DNA of 64,000 bases, taken from the NCBI RefSeq assembly GCF_900186535.1, contig NZ_FYDE01000004.1:620001-684000 (forward strand), written 5' to 3'. The stretch is from Marasmitruncus massiliensis. Lineage in GTDB: Bacteria; Bacillota; Clostridia; Oscillospirales; Ruminococcaceae. Shown here in pieces: positions 1 to 9,065 of this stretch. The position numbers were made by a program, and so were the translations under genes. Each line of letters begins with the position of its first letter. Position 1 is the stretch's first letter. The notes under the pieces were generated by a model. The model ran no database searches, had not been told where the DNA came from, and was given only the letters and a program-made list of their open reading frames with translations.

Positions 1-843
1 GCGGCCGCGGTCAGCTGTGAAAACGGCGCAGTCACCGGCGTTGTATGCGAAGACCGGCAGAAATTTGATGCCGCCGCCGTGGTCATTGCAACCGGCGGCG
101 CCAGCTATCCGCTGACCGGCAGCAACGGGGACGGGTACCGGCTGGCGGCGCAATTGGGCCATTCTGTGATACCCTCGAGGCCGTCGCTGGTTCCTGTGGT
201 GACCGCCGAACCGTGGTGTGCCGAGATGATGGGGCTGTCTTTGAAAAATGTGACGCTCACTTTAAAGAATGCAAACAACAAAGTTGTCTATCAGGAGCTT
301 GGCGAAATGCTGTTTACGCATTTCGGGATATCGGGGCCGCTGGTGCTGTCGGCTTCTTCTTATATGACGGAACCGCCCCAAACCTACCGGATGAGCATCG
401 ATATGAAGCCGGCCCTGGAGCCGGATCAGCTGGATGCCCGTATCCTGCGGGATTTCGAGGAACAGAAAAATAAAGACTTTGCGAACTCGCTGGACGCCCT
501 GCTTCCACGCAAAATGATTCCGGTGGTGGTACGCCTGTCCGGCATTCCGGCGGATACCAAGGTAAATTCGGTTACGCGCGAACAGCGCAGGAAGCTGGTC
601 TCACTGATCAAAGCGCTGCCGCTGACACCGATCCGTTTCCGGCCCATTGAGGAAGCGATTATTACGTCGGGCGGGGTGTCTGTGAAAGAAATTTCGCCAA
701 AGACGATGGAATCAAAGCTGATAAATGGGTTGTTTTTCGCCGGGGAAGTGATTGACGTGGACGCGTTTACCGGCGGATTCAATCTGCAGATTGCGTTTGC
801 AACCGCTTTTCTGGCCGCTCAGAGCCTGTGCCCGGAACAGTAA
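1..843 (+). CDS. BaiN/RdsA-type NAD(P)/FAD-dependent flavoprotein (HI0933 family), 5' end missing
   Basis: The reading frame is already open at base 1, so only the C-terminal 280 residues are visible. The segment ATGGASYPLTGSNGDGY (from about residue 31 of the visible part) is the hallmark of HI0933-like flavoproteins. The C-terminus (GLFFAGEVIDVDAFTGGFNLQ) is the family's FAD-closing motif. Members are two-dinucleotide-binding-domain flavoproteins of mostly unknown substrate; BaiN has been linked to bile-acid reduction, but that role cannot be read from sequence. In Clostridia this gene commonly precedes cmk, as it does here (29-bp gap), so it probably heads or belongs to the cmk-plsC-ispH operon. 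The family is confident; the substrate is unknown. Confidence 0.85.
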   Translation, partial: AAAVSCENGAVTGVVCEDRQKFDAAAVVIATGGASYPLTGSNGDGYRLAAQLGHSVIPSRPSLVPVVTAEPWCAEMMGLSLKNVTLTLKNANNKVVYQELGEMLFTHFGISGPLVLSASSYMTEPPQTYRMSIDMKPALEPDQLDARILRDFEEQKNKDFANSLDALLPRKMIPVVVRLSGIPADTKVNSVTREQRRKLVSLIKALPLTPIRFRPIEEAIITSGGVSVKEISPKTMESKLINGLFFAGEVIDVDAFTGGFNLQIAFATAFLAAQSLCPEQ

Positions 844-872
844 ACCACAATTTTCATTTGGAGGTTATAGCG

Positions 873-1547
873 ATGACGGCAATTGCCATCGACGGACCGG
901 CCGGAGCCGGAAAAAGTACCATTGCACGCGCGGTTGCGCAAAAGCTGGGCTATCTTTATGTGGATACAGGCGCGCTTTACCGGGCAATCGGGCTCGCTGT
1001 TTTTGAGCAGGGCGACGATACCGCCGATCCTGATGTGGTCATTCCCGCGCTGAAGCAGATCAAGGTTGAACTTCGTTTTATTGACGGCGAGCAGCGTGTA
1101 TTTCTAAATGGCCGGGATGTCTCGGCAGATATCCGCCGCAACGAAATTTCCATGGCTGCCAGCAATGTCAGTGCGATTCCCGCTGTCCGGGAATTCCTGT
1201 TTGAGCTTCAGCGCAGTTTTGCGAAAAACAATCATGTCGTCATGGACGGGCGCGACATCGGAACAGTGGTTCTGCCGCATGCGCAGGTAAAAATCTTTCT
1301 GACGGCTTCCGCGGAAGAACGCGCCCGGCGGCGGTTTGAAGAGCTGACGCAGAAAGGGCAGCAGGTGGACTATGATACGCTGCTGGCGGAGGTCAGGCAG
1401 CGGGACTATAACGATTCGCACCGTGCGGTTGCCCCGCTCAAACAGGCGGACGACGCGATACTTGCGGATACGACGGGTAACCGTATGGAGGAATCAATTG
1501 AGCAGATTTTGAAAATCGTTGAGAAGAGGCTGTGCGATGTTATATAA
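873..1547 (+). CDS. cmk: Cytidylate kinase
   Basis: Phosphorylates CMP and dCMP with ATP in pyrimidine nucleotide salvage (cytosol). The protein is 224 residues, normal for the bacterial enzyme. It opens with IAIDGPAGAGKST, the P-loop near residues 4-16, followed by YVDTGALYRAIG, and carries the conserved MDGRDIGTVVLP and the lid-region RRRFEEL. The start is ATG 873 because GGAGG at 860-864 lies 8 nt upstream; an earlier in-frame start at 828 would overlap the previous gene and adds residues unlike the family. The 3' end overlaps plsC by 11 bp, so the two are translationally coupled. Confidence 0.97.
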   Translation: MTAIAIDGPAGAGKSTIARAVAQKLGYLYVDTGALYRAIGLAVFEQGDDTADPDVVIPALKQIKVELRFIDGEQRVFLNGRDVSADIRRNEISMAASNVSAIPAVREFLFELQRSFAKNNHVVMDGRDIGTVVLPHAQVKIFLTASAEERARRRFEELTQKGQQVDYDTLLAEVRQRDYNDSHRAVAPLKQADDAILADTTGNRMEESIEQILKIVEKRLCDVI

Positions 1548-2133
1548 AGCCGGACGGAGCCTTTGCATGATCCTTCTGCGGATTCTGTTTTCCGTCAAGA
1601 TTGAGGGCAAAGAGAACATTCCTGGCACAGGATATATTTTGGTGGCGAACCACCGCACAAACTTTGACCCTCTGTTTGTGGTGACAGGCATCCGTGCGCA
1701 GGTCTGCTTTATGGCAAAAGTGGAGCTTTTCCAGAATCCTTTGCTGGGATGGCTGCTTAAGCACCTGGGCGCGTTTCCGGTGGAGCGCGGAAAAGGCGAT
1801 ACCGGCGCGATTGACTGGGCAGTCGACCTGATCCGCGGCGGAAAGGTGCTGGGCATGTTTCCGGAGGGGACGAGGTCGCTTACCGGAGCTCCGCAGAGGC
1901 CTAAATCTGGTGCGGCGCTGATTGCCATGCAGACAGGGGCGGATCTGCTTCCATGTGCCGTGTGTTACGGCGAGAAGCTGGGCTTTCGCACAAAGGTTAC
2001 CGTGCGTTACGGAAAATTGATTCGCGGCGAAGAATTAAACTTTACGCCGGGCACACAGTCGACCGCTGAAATCAAAGCGGCAAGCCGGCTGATCATGGAT
2101 CGGATCATCGGCCTTCTGGAGGGAAAACAGTGA
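1537..2133 (+). CDS. plsC: 1-acyl-sn-glycerol-3-phosphate acyltransferase
   Basis: Acylates lysophosphatidic acid to phosphatidic acid at the membrane. The 198-residue protein has the catalytic NH-x4-D motif (N38, H39, D44) and the substrate-binding motif FPEGTRS near residues 108-114, both intact. A hydrophobic N-terminal stretch (residues 9-20) probably sits in the membrane surface. ATG 1537 is preferred over an upstream TTG at 1519 because the purine-rich GAGAAGAGG (1521-1529) lies 7 nt before it. The gene overlaps cmk and is overlapped by ispH (GTGA), so it is in the middle of a tightly coupled operon. Confidence 0.93.
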   Translation: MLYKAGRSLCMILLRILFSVKIEGKENIPGTGYILVANHRTNFDPLFVVTGIRAQVCFMAKVELFQNPLLGWLLKHLGAFPVERGKGDTGAIDWAVDLIRGGKVLGMFPEGTRSLTGAPQRPKSGAALIAMQTGADLLPCAVCYGEKLGFRTKVTVRYGKLIRGEELNFTPGTQSTAEIKAASRLIMDRIIGLLEGKQ

Positions 2134-4115
2134 TTACAGTTGCCAAAACAGCCGGGTTCTGTTTCGGCGTGCAGCGCGCGGTGGACAAAGCGCTGGAACA
2201 GGCGCGGCTAGGGGAGCCTACCTGCACGCTGGGGGAACTGATTCATAATACACAGATTGTGGAGCAGCTCTCTCATACCGGCATAGAGCCCATTCAGCAT
2301 CCGAATGAGAGCTGCGGACGCACGGTCATTATCCGCTCCCACGGCGTGGCTTTATTCGTTTATGAGGAATTGAAAGCCTGCGGGTGCAAAGTCATCGACG
2401 CAACCTGCCCGTTTGTGGAAAAAATTCATCGGATTGTGGCGAACGTACCGCCCGAAACACTGCTTCTGATTGCGGGCGATTTGCATCATCCGGAAGTGGA
2501 GGGCATCGCGGGATATTGCCGCGGGCGCTTTTTGACGTTCGGTTCTGTGACCGAGCTGGAGCAACTGCTGAATGAGATTGAAAAATATGGAAATTCAGAG
2601 GTTGTTTTGGTGTCACAAACAACTTTTTCCCAGTCGGAGTGGCAAAAATGTGTAGAAAAACTAAAAAAGGTGTGTACAAAGCTAAAAATATTTGATACAA
2701 TATGTATTGCTACTGAAAAACGTCAGTCCGAAGCAAGAAAACTTGCTGCCGAAAACGACGCGATGATTGTTGTAGGCGGGCGGCACAGCTCCAACACGGC
2801 AAAGCTTGTTCAGATTTGCAGGGCGTATTGTGACACCTTTTTTGTGGAAAATGCAGGGGAATTGCATGAGGTGGATTGGAGCGGTTATAATAAAATTGGT
2901 GTTACAGCTGGTGCGTCAACGCCGGCTTGCATAATTAAGGAGGTACATAAAACAATGAGTGAGATTTTAAAAGATCAGGACGAACTTTCTTTTGAGGAGA
3001 TGCTGAATCAATCCTTCAAAACAATATATAACAAGGAGAAAGTAACCGGTGTCGTCACGGGAATCGCCCCGAACGAAATTTCTGTTGATATTGGAACAAA
3101 ACATGCGGGTTATGTTCCGCTGAACGAACTCACAGATGACCCCAACGCGAAAACAGAAGATCTTGCCAAGATCGGCGATGAGCTGGAGCTGCTGGTTGTC
3201 CGCGTCAACGATGTGGAGGGTACTGTTATGCTCTCCAAGAAGCGCCTTGACCAGATCGCGGGCTTTGAAAAGGTGATGGGCGCCGCCGATACCGAGGAGA
3301 TTCTGGAAGGCGTTGTCGTGGAAGTCATTAAGGGCGGCGTTCTGGCTCTGACCAACGGGGTAAAGGTATTCATCCCCGCTTCCCAGGCTACGATGTCCAG
3401 AAACGACAGCCTTGAGGATCTGCTCAAACAGAAGGTGCAGTTCAAGATTCTGGAAGTCAACCGTCAGCGCAAACGTGCGGTCGGTTCTATTCGTGCCGTC
3501 CTGCGCGAGCAGAAAAAAGAGCTTGAGGATCAGTTCTGGAAAGATGCCGAGGTCGGCAAGAAATATACAGGAACCGTCAAGTCCCTCACAAGCTACGGTG
3601 CATTCGTCAACCTTGGTGGCGTTGACGGTATGGTGCACATTTCCGAGCTGAGCTGGAACAGAATCAAACATCCGTCCGAAGTCGTCAAAGTAGGCGACAC
3701 GGTTGAGGTTTATATTAAAGACATCGATGCTGAAAACAAGAAGATCTCTCTGGGCTACAAGAAAACCGAAGACAATCCGTGGGAAATCATGAAGAATCAG
3801 TATGAAGTCGGTGCAGTCTGCACGGTGAAGATCGTTTCGATGACTCCGTTCGGCGCTTTTGCCCAGATTATTCCAGGTGTTGACGGCCTCATTCATATCA
3901 GTCAGATTGCGAATGAGCGGATTAATAAGCCTTCGGATGTTCTTTCTATTGGTCAGGAAGTTCAGGTCAAGATCACCGAGCTGGACATTGAGAAAAAACG
4001 TGTCAGCCTTTCGATGAGAGCTCTGCTCGAGGAAAAGAAAGAGGAAGCGCCGGTTCAGGAAGAAGAATCTCCTGTGGTTTATGAAGCCGGACCTTCCACA
4101 GAATCCGCTGAATAA
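2130..4115 (+). CDS. ispH-rpsA: 4-hydroxy-3-methylbut-2-enyl diphosphate reductase fused to 30S ribosomal protein S1
   Basis: 661 residues. Residues 1 to about 275 are IspH (LytB), the [4Fe-4S] enzyme making IPP and DMAPP in the last MEP step. Its three cluster cysteines are visible in AGFCFGV, DATCPFV and TICIATEKRQ. From about residue 280 onward four S1 RNA-binding domains follow (for example VTGVVTGIAPNEISVDIG, YTGTVKSLTSYGAFVNLGG and CTVKIVSMTPFGAFAQI). The tail is acidic and low-complexity. This fusion is known from many Clostridia. The GTG start overlaps the plsC stop. An unusual feature is a strong internal Shine-Dalgarno and ATG at the domain junction (see the site at 2936). An efficient terminator follows. 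Confidence 0.96.
   Translation: MITVAKTAGFCFGVQRAVDKALEQARLGEPTCTLGELIHNTQIVEQLSHTGIEPIQHPNESCGRTVIIRSHGVALFVYEELKACGCKVIDATCPFVEKIHRIVANVPPETLLLIAGDLHHPEVEGIAGYCRGRFLTFGSVTELEQLLNEIEKYGNSEVVLVSQTTFSQSEWQKCVEKLKKVCTKLKIFDTICIATEKRQSEARKLAAENDAMIVVGGRHSSNTAKLVQICRAYCDTFFVENAGELHEVDWSGYNKIGVTAGASTPACIIKEVHKTMSEILKDQDELSFEEMLNQSFKTIYNKEKVTGVVTGIAPNEISVDIGTKHAGYVPLNELTDDPNAKTEDLAKIGDELELLVVRVNDVEGTVMLSKKRLDQIAGFEKVMGAADTEEILEGVVVEVIKGGVLALTNGVKVFIPASQATMSRNDSLEDLLKQKVQFKILEVNRQRKRAVGSIRAVLREQKKELEDQFWKDAEVGKKYTGTVKSLTSYGAFVNLGGVDGMVHISELSWNRIKHPSEVVKVGDTVEVYIKDIDAENKKISLGYKKTEDNPWEIMKNQYEVGAVCTVKIVSMTPFGAFAQIIPGVDGLIHISQIANERINKPSDVLSIGQEVQVKITELDIEKKRVSLSMRALLEEKKEEAPVQEEESPVVYEAGPSTESAE
2936..2957 (+). 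promoter_or_regulatory. Internal ribosome-binding site and in-frame ATG at the IspH/S1 junction
   Basis: TAAGGAGG (2936-2943) is followed 11 nt later by ATG 2955, which is in frame with the fusion (residue 276). Translation from here would give a free four-domain S1 protein of 386 residues. The sequence is directly visible; use of the site is inferred. Confidence 0.5.
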
Positions 4116-4128
4116 GAAAAGACCAAGA

Positions 4129-4154
4129 AAGCCACCCTTCCGGGTGGCTTTTTG
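4129..4154 (+). terminator. Rho-independent terminator after ispH-rpsA
   Basis: AAGCCACCC and GGGTGGCTT form a 9-bp perfect stem around a TTCC loop, followed by a T run. It ends the operon that begins upstream of the window. Confidence 0.92.
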
Positions 4155-4192
4155 TTTGCTTTGCAGGGAACGTCGGCCATATGTCAGCCATA

Positions 4193-4221
4193 TTGTGTTA
4201 AGCATAAAAAAGTGATATAAT
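4193..4221 (+). promoter_or_regulatory. Sigma-A-type promoter for the recJ operon
   Basis: TTGTGT (4193-4198), a 17-bp spacer and a perfect TATAAT (4216-4221) stand 36 bp before the recJ start and just after the previous terminator. Confidence 0.75.
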
Positions 4222-4256
4222 GAAGAATCATGTAATAAAACAACGGAGGAATAGGC

Positions 4257-6293
4257 GTGCCGATTAAACGATGGAATAGAAAGCAGCCCGATGAAGCGCT
4301 GGCAGCCCGGCTTGCCGCGGAACAGAACCTTTCACCAATCGTTGCCCGGGTCCTTGTGAGCAGAGGATATGACACGAAGGAACAAATTCAGGCTTTCCTT
4401 TCTCAGGATGACCGGTTTTCCGACCCGATGCGCCTGAAGGATATGGATAAAGCGGTGTCGCGTATTCGGCAGGCGGCCCGCGACGGCGAAAAGGTTGCGG
4501 TTTATGGCGACTATGACTGCGACGGTATTATGTCGACTGTACTGCTCTATAGCTATCTGGAATCCGCCGGTATCAATGTCTGCTATTACATCCCGCAGCG
4601 TGACCGGGAAGGCTATGGGATGAACATGAATGCGCTCAAGCTGATTGCCGATGACGGTGTTTCCCTTGTGATCACAGTGGACAATGGCATTACGGCAATC
4701 GGCGAAGTGGAATATGCTTCTTCTCTCGGATTGGATATTGTCATCACCGATCATCATAAGCCCCGTGAAGTGCTGCCGGATGCGGTTGCGGTGGTGGACC
4801 CGCACAGGCTGGATGACGAAAGCGGCTGCGAGTATCTGGCGGGAGTCGGCGTTGCTTTCAAGCTGGTCTGCGCGTTGGAAAATGATGACGGCGGTCTGAT
4901 GCTGGACCAGTACGGCGACCTTGTGGCAGTCGCCACGGTGGCGGATATTGTACCCCTTGTGGGGGAAAACCGGATGATTGTCAGACGAGGAATCCAAACC
5001 TTGCAAAACACCGATAACGAGGGGCTTGCCGCCCTGCTCAACGTTTGCGGTATGTCGGGCAAGGAGCTTTCCTGTGAAAATATTGCGTACGGAATCGTCC
5101 CAAGAATCAACTCCGCCGGACGGTTTGACTGTGTGGATCACGCAATAGAGCTGTTTGTAGGCGCAGGAGAGGAACTGGAGGAGTTGGCGGACGGGATTAA
5201 TTCTCTGAATGAAAAGCGCCGTCAGGTTGAGGATCAAATTGTGGCGCAGATTATGGCACAGCTGGAAAATGATACTGCGGTTCTGACGCAGCGTGTGATT
5301 GTCATTTCCGGGGAACACTGGCATCATGGCATTGTCGGTATCGTGGCGTCCAGAATGGTGGAGCGGTTTGGGAAGCCCTGTATTGTGCTTTCGACGGAAA
5401 ATGATACGGTACGCGGTTCCGCGCGTAGTGTAGAGGGCTTTTCTATTATTGACGCGATCAACGCATGCTCCGAACATCTCGAGCGGTACGGGGGGCACAA
5501 TCAGGCAGCCGGCCTGACGGTAAAAGCAGGCCATTTGGAGCAATTTACACAGGCAATCAATCGCTGGGCGGCAGAGCATTTTCCCGAAATGCCCCAGCAG
5601 GCGCTTACAATAGACTGCCGGATTTCGCCGCGCTCCTTAAATGTCGAAAGTATACAGCCGCTTTGTGCCTTGGAGCCTTTTGGCGCGGGGAATGAGCTCC
5701 CGGTGTTTTTAGTGGAGAACTGCATTTTGCAGGGGGTTTACCCGATCGGAGACGGAAAGCATGTACGGCTGCGCCTGTGCGGCGAGGATACCGTTTTTTA
5801 CGCGGTTTGCTTTGGCGTTGCGGCGCAGGATTTCCCGTACAGTATCGGCGAAAAGGTTGATCTTGCGGTTACCGTTGATGTCGGGGAATGGAATGGAGAA
5901 CAGAGGCTGTCTGTGAAGGTCAAGGATATTCATCTTTCCAATATTGATTACAATAAGATTCATCACTCCGAACAGATCTACCAGCGGCTGATGCGCCGTG
6001 AGAGAATCGACGCGCCCGACCGGGAGCAGTCGGTTCCGAGCAGGGACGATATTGCCGTTGTGTATCGCTATCTGCGCGCAAAGGGTAACCTGAGCGCGCC
6101 GGATGAGGTGATCTACGCAAAATTGTGCGGCAACATCTCCTGCCTGTGCAAATTAAAGATTGCCATTGATGTGCTGGATGAAATGAAGCTCATTACGCGC
6201 AAACCAAGCGGTTCGGGCAAGTGTGTTTCCGTAGTGGCAAATCCCGCCAAAGTCGATATTGCGAGTTCCAAAATTTTACAGACTCTGAGATAA
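4257..6293 (+). CDS. recJ: Single-stranded-DNA-specific exonuclease RecJ
   Basis: 5'-to-3' exonuclease of recombination and mismatch repair. The 678-residue protein has the DHH-phosphoesterase motifs YGDYDCDG (83-90) and TDHH (D165, H166, H167), the later DHHA1 motif RYGGHNQAAGL, and an OB-like domain beyond about residue 450. About 100 extra C-terminal residues after the OB region resemble a small helical/winged-helix tail; Firmicutes RecJ proteins often carry such extensions. The GTG start at 4257 is supported by CGGAGGA at 4244-4250. First gene of a run recJ-relA-dtd-MBL-hemZ in the same direction. Confidence 0.94.
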   Translation: MPIKRWNRKQPDEALAARLAAEQNLSPIVARVLVSRGYDTKEQIQAFLSQDDRFSDPMRLKDMDKAVSRIRQAARDGEKVAVYGDYDCDGIMSTVLLYSYLESAGINVCYYIPQRDREGYGMNMNALKLIADDGVSLVITVDNGITAIGEVEYASSLGLDIVITDHHKPREVLPDAVAVVDPHRLDDESGCEYLAGVGVAFKLVCALENDDGGLMLDQYGDLVAVATVADIVPLVGENRMIVRRGIQTLQNTDNEGLAALLNVCGMSGKELSCENIAYGIVPRINSAGRFDCVDHAIELFVGAGEELEELADGINSLNEKRRQVEDQIVAQIMAQLENDTAVLTQRVIVISGEHWHHGIVGIVASRMVERFGKPCIVLSTENDTVRGSARSVEGFSIIDAINACSEHLERYGGHNQAAGLTVKAGHLEQFTQAINRWAAEHFPEMPQQALTIDCRISPRSLNVESIQPLCALEPFGAGNELPVFLVENCILQGVYPIGDGKHVRLRLCGEDTVFYAVCFGVAAQDFPYSIGEKVDLAVTVDVGEWNGEQRLSVKVKDIHLSNIDYNKIHHSEQIYQRLMRRERIDAPDREQSVPSRDDIAVVYRYLRAKGNLSAPDEVIYAKLCGNISCLCKLKIAIDVLDEMKLITRKPSGSGKCVSVVANPAKVDIASSKILQTLR

Positions 6294-6363
6294 CAGTTTT
6301 GTTGCGAAGGCGGGCCTGAGGGGGTTGCAGGTCGCGGGCAATCGCTCGTGATGGAGGGGCAAG

Positions 6364-8562
6364 ATGAAATATTACGTAATAGATGAATTGATGGACGCCA
6401 TTGAAAAAAGCGGCAAAATTTATGACCGCGAAAAGATCATGGCGGCCTATGAGCTGGCAAACGCGGCTCACAAGGGGCAGTGCCGCGTTTCCGGCGAACC
6501 ATATATTTCCCATCCGATAGCAGTTTCGATCATTCTGGCGGATTTGGGGATGGACAGCGACTGTATTGTGGCGGCGCTTCTGCATGATGTAGTGGAAGAT
6601 ACCAATACGTCGCTGGAAAGCATTGAAAAGCAGTTTGGTTCCGACGTTTCGCTGTTGGTCAACGGCGTGACAAAGCTTGGAAAAATCAGCTATACCTCCC
6701 GCGAGGAGCAGCAGGCCGAAAACGTGCGCAAGATGCTTCTGGCCATGGCACAGGACGTGCGGGTCATCATCATCAAGCTGGCGGACCGCCTGCACAATAT
6801 GCGCACGATTGAAGTGATGCCGGAGCAGAAACGCCGGGACAAAGCCCTGGAAACCATGGAGGTCTATGCGCCGCTGGCCCACAGGCTTGGTATCCGCGCG
6901 GTTAAAGAGGAACTGGAAGACCTGTCTCTGCGCTATCTGGACCCTGTCGCGTATCATGATATTGAAAAGATGCTGGATCTTAAAAAAGGGGACCGCCTGA
7001 TTTTCCTGGAAAAGATCAAACAAAAAATCCGGGACCGCCTTTCCTCCGAGTACAGTGAAATCTATATCGACGGCCGCGTCAAGAGCATCTATGGGATCTA
7101 CCGCAAGGTTTATATGCAGGCGCGCGCCTTTGAAGAAATTTTTGATATTTACGCTGTGCGGATTATCGTCGATTCCGTGTTTGAATGCTATAATATTCTG
7201 GGCATTATCCACGATATGTTTCGCCCGCTTCCCAACCGCTTCAAGGATTACATTTCCACACCAAAGCCCAATATGTACCAGTCCCTGCATACCACGGTGA
7301 TCGACAAGGAAGCGATTCCGTTTGAAGTGCAGATCCGCACCTGGGATATGCACCATACGGCGGAGTACGGCATCGCGGCCCACTGGAAATACAAAGCGGG
7401 CATTTCCGGCAAGGATAAGCTGGAGGAACGTCTTGCGTGGATTCGCCAGCTGATTGAAAACCAGAAGGAAGCAGACGATGTCGAGGACATTGTGCGCTCG
7501 ATCAAAAGCGACCTGTCTCCCGAGGAAATTTATGTGTTTACGCCGAAAGGGGACGTGATCAGTCTGCCGACGGGCGCAACCATCATTGATTTCGCTTATG
7601 CGATTCATACAGAGGTCGGCAACCGGATGGTCGGCGCAAAAATTGACGGACGCATGGTGGCGCTGGATACCCCTCTGCACACCGGACAGATTGTCGAAGT
7701 GGTGACCACGAACGCCAAAGACCATTCTCCCAGCCGCGACTGGCTGAAGCTTGCGCGTACCACCGAGGCGCGCAATAAAATCCGGAACTGGTATAAGAAA
7801 GAGCGCCGGGAAGAAAATGTTCTGCAGGGCCGTACGGAATTGGAGAAGGAGTTCCGCCGCAACATGATTACGCTGCCTGAGGGAAAGATACAGGAATTTT
7901 TGGCTGGCATTGCCAAACGGCAGCATTTTGACGTGGTTGACGATTTTCTCGCGGCGATCGGCTACGGCGGTGTGTTGTTGTCCAAAATCATGCCCCGCGT
8001 GAAAGACGATTTTATCCGGCAGTACCGCTCCAACCAGCCCTCTGACCCGACCGAGCTGGTTCTGGCGCAGAAAGCGCCTTCACGCCGCAGTAAAGGCGCA
8101 TCCAGCGGCGTGATTGTCGAAGGCCTTGATGAGTGCCTTGTCAAGTTCGCGCGCTGTTGCAACCCCCTTCCGGGGGATGAAATCATCGGATTTGTCACCA
8201 GGGGATTCGGCGTGTCCATCCATAAGAAGGACTGCCAGAACGTCCTGAACTCCATCAACGATCCCAACAATGCCGAACGCTGGGTGCATGCCGAATGGGC
8301 GATGGATTCCGCGAAGAAGGAGCATTTCAAGAGCACTATAGAAATTCTGACGGACGACCGCATCGGCGTACTCGCGGACATTTCCGTTGCGCTTTCCTCC
8401 ATGAGGATTGCCATTACCACCCTGATGGCCAGGGAGGTCAAACAGGGTACGAATATTGTGACGGTCACATTTACCGTCAGCGATATTGACCAGCTGAATT
8501 TTATCATCAATAACCTTTCCAAGATTGCGGGAGTGGAGCGGGTCACTCGTTCTGTTCAGTAA
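6364..8562 (+). CDS. relA: Bifunctional (p)ppGpp synthetase/hydrolase (RelA/SpoT homologue)
   Basis: Makes and degrades the stringent-response alarmone. The 732 residues hold, in order: an HD hydrolase domain with LLHDVVEDT (H74, D75) and KLADRLHNMRT; the synthetase domain with GRVKSIYGIYRK (from G237) and RFKDYISTPKPNMYQSLHTTV; a TGS domain (about 388-450, IYVFTPKGDVISLPTGAT); a zinc-finger/CC region with RCCNPLPGDEI; and a C-terminal ACT domain (about 655-732). Both catalytic halves keep their key residues, so it should be bifunctional. Start ATG 6364 has GGAGGGG upstream. In many Clostridia rel sits next to dtd and a beta-lactamase-fold hydrolase, as here. Confidence 0.96.
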   Translation: MKYYVIDELMDAIEKSGKIYDREKIMAAYELANAAHKGQCRVSGEPYISHPIAVSIILADLGMDSDCIVAALLHDVVEDTNTSLESIEKQFGSDVSLLVNGVTKLGKISYTSREEQQAENVRKMLLAMAQDVRVIIIKLADRLHNMRTIEVMPEQKRRDKALETMEVYAPLAHRLGIRAVKEELEDLSLRYLDPVAYHDIEKMLDLKKGDRLIFLEKIKQKIRDRLSSEYSEIYIDGRVKSIYGIYRKVYMQARAFEEIFDIYAVRIIVDSVFECYNILGIIHDMFRPLPNRFKDYISTPKPNMYQSLHTTVIDKEAIPFEVQIRTWDMHHTAEYGIAAHWKYKAGISGKDKLEERLAWIRQLIENQKEADDVEDIVRSIKSDLSPEEIYVFTPKGDVISLPTGATIIDFAYAIHTEVGNRMVGAKIDGRMVALDTPLHTGQIVEVVTTNAKDHSPSRDWLKLARTTEARNKIRNWYKKERREENVLQGRTELEKEFRRNMITLPEGKIQEFLAGIAKRQHFDVVDDFLAAIGYGGVLLSKIMPRVKDDFIRQYRSNQPSDPTELVLAQKAPSRRSKGASSGVIVEGLDECLVKFARCCNPLPGDEIIGFVTRGFGVSIHKKDCQNVLNSINDPNNAERWVHAEWAMDSAKKEHFKSTIEILTDDRIGVLADISVALSSMRIAITTLMAREVKQGTNIVTVTFTVSDIDQLNFIINNLSKIAGVERVTRSVQ

Positions 8563-8594
8563 AAGGAAGGAATAAGTATACCAGGAGAGGGATT

Positions 8595-9053
8595 ATGAAA
8601 GCTATTTTGCAGCGCGTACGCCGCGCCCGCGTGGAAATCGAAGGGAAGCCTGTCGGGGAAATCGGTCAGGGGCTGATGGTTCTGCTGGGCGTTTTGGAAG
8701 GCGACGGCGTGGAACAGGCTGACTTTCTGGCGGAAAAAGCGGCGAATCTGCGCATCTTTGAAGATGAGAACGGAAAGATGAACCGCTCTCTGCTCGATAT
8801 CGGCGGCGGGATGCTGATTGTATCGAATTTTACCCTCTGCGCCGACGCGCGGCACGGCAGGCGCCCCTCCTTTACGGCTTCCGCGAAACCGGAAACCGCG
8901 AATGCCCTGTACGAGCGGTTCATTGCCGCGGTCAAGGATACCGGCGTCAGCCCGGTGGAGTCGGGCCGCTTCGGGGCGGATATGCAGGTGACCCTCCAGA
9001 ACGACGGCCCGGTAACTATTATACTGGATACGGACGAAATTATGAAACGATAA
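8595..9053 (+). CDS. dtd: D-aminoacyl-tRNA deacylase
   Basis: Proofreading enzyme that removes D-amino acids (and glycine from tRNA-Ala) from charged tRNA. The full 152-residue DTD fold is present, with MKAILQRVRRARV at the start, VSNFTLCADARHGRRPSF (the family's SQFTL motif, here with N for Q) and NDGPVT carrying the Gly-Pro pair that enforces chirality. The RBS AGGAGAGGG precedes ATG 8595. The Q-to-N change in the SQFTL motif is uncommon but conservative. Confidence 0.93.
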   Translation: MKAILQRVRRARVEIEGKPVGEIGQGLMVLLGVLEGDGVEQADFLAEKAANLRIFEDENGKMNRSLLDIGGGMLIVSNFTLCADARHGRRPSFTASAKPETANALYERFIAAVKDTGVSPVESGRFGADMQVTLQNDGPVTIILDTDEIMKR

Positions 9054-9065
9054 GGAGTGGCGGGA

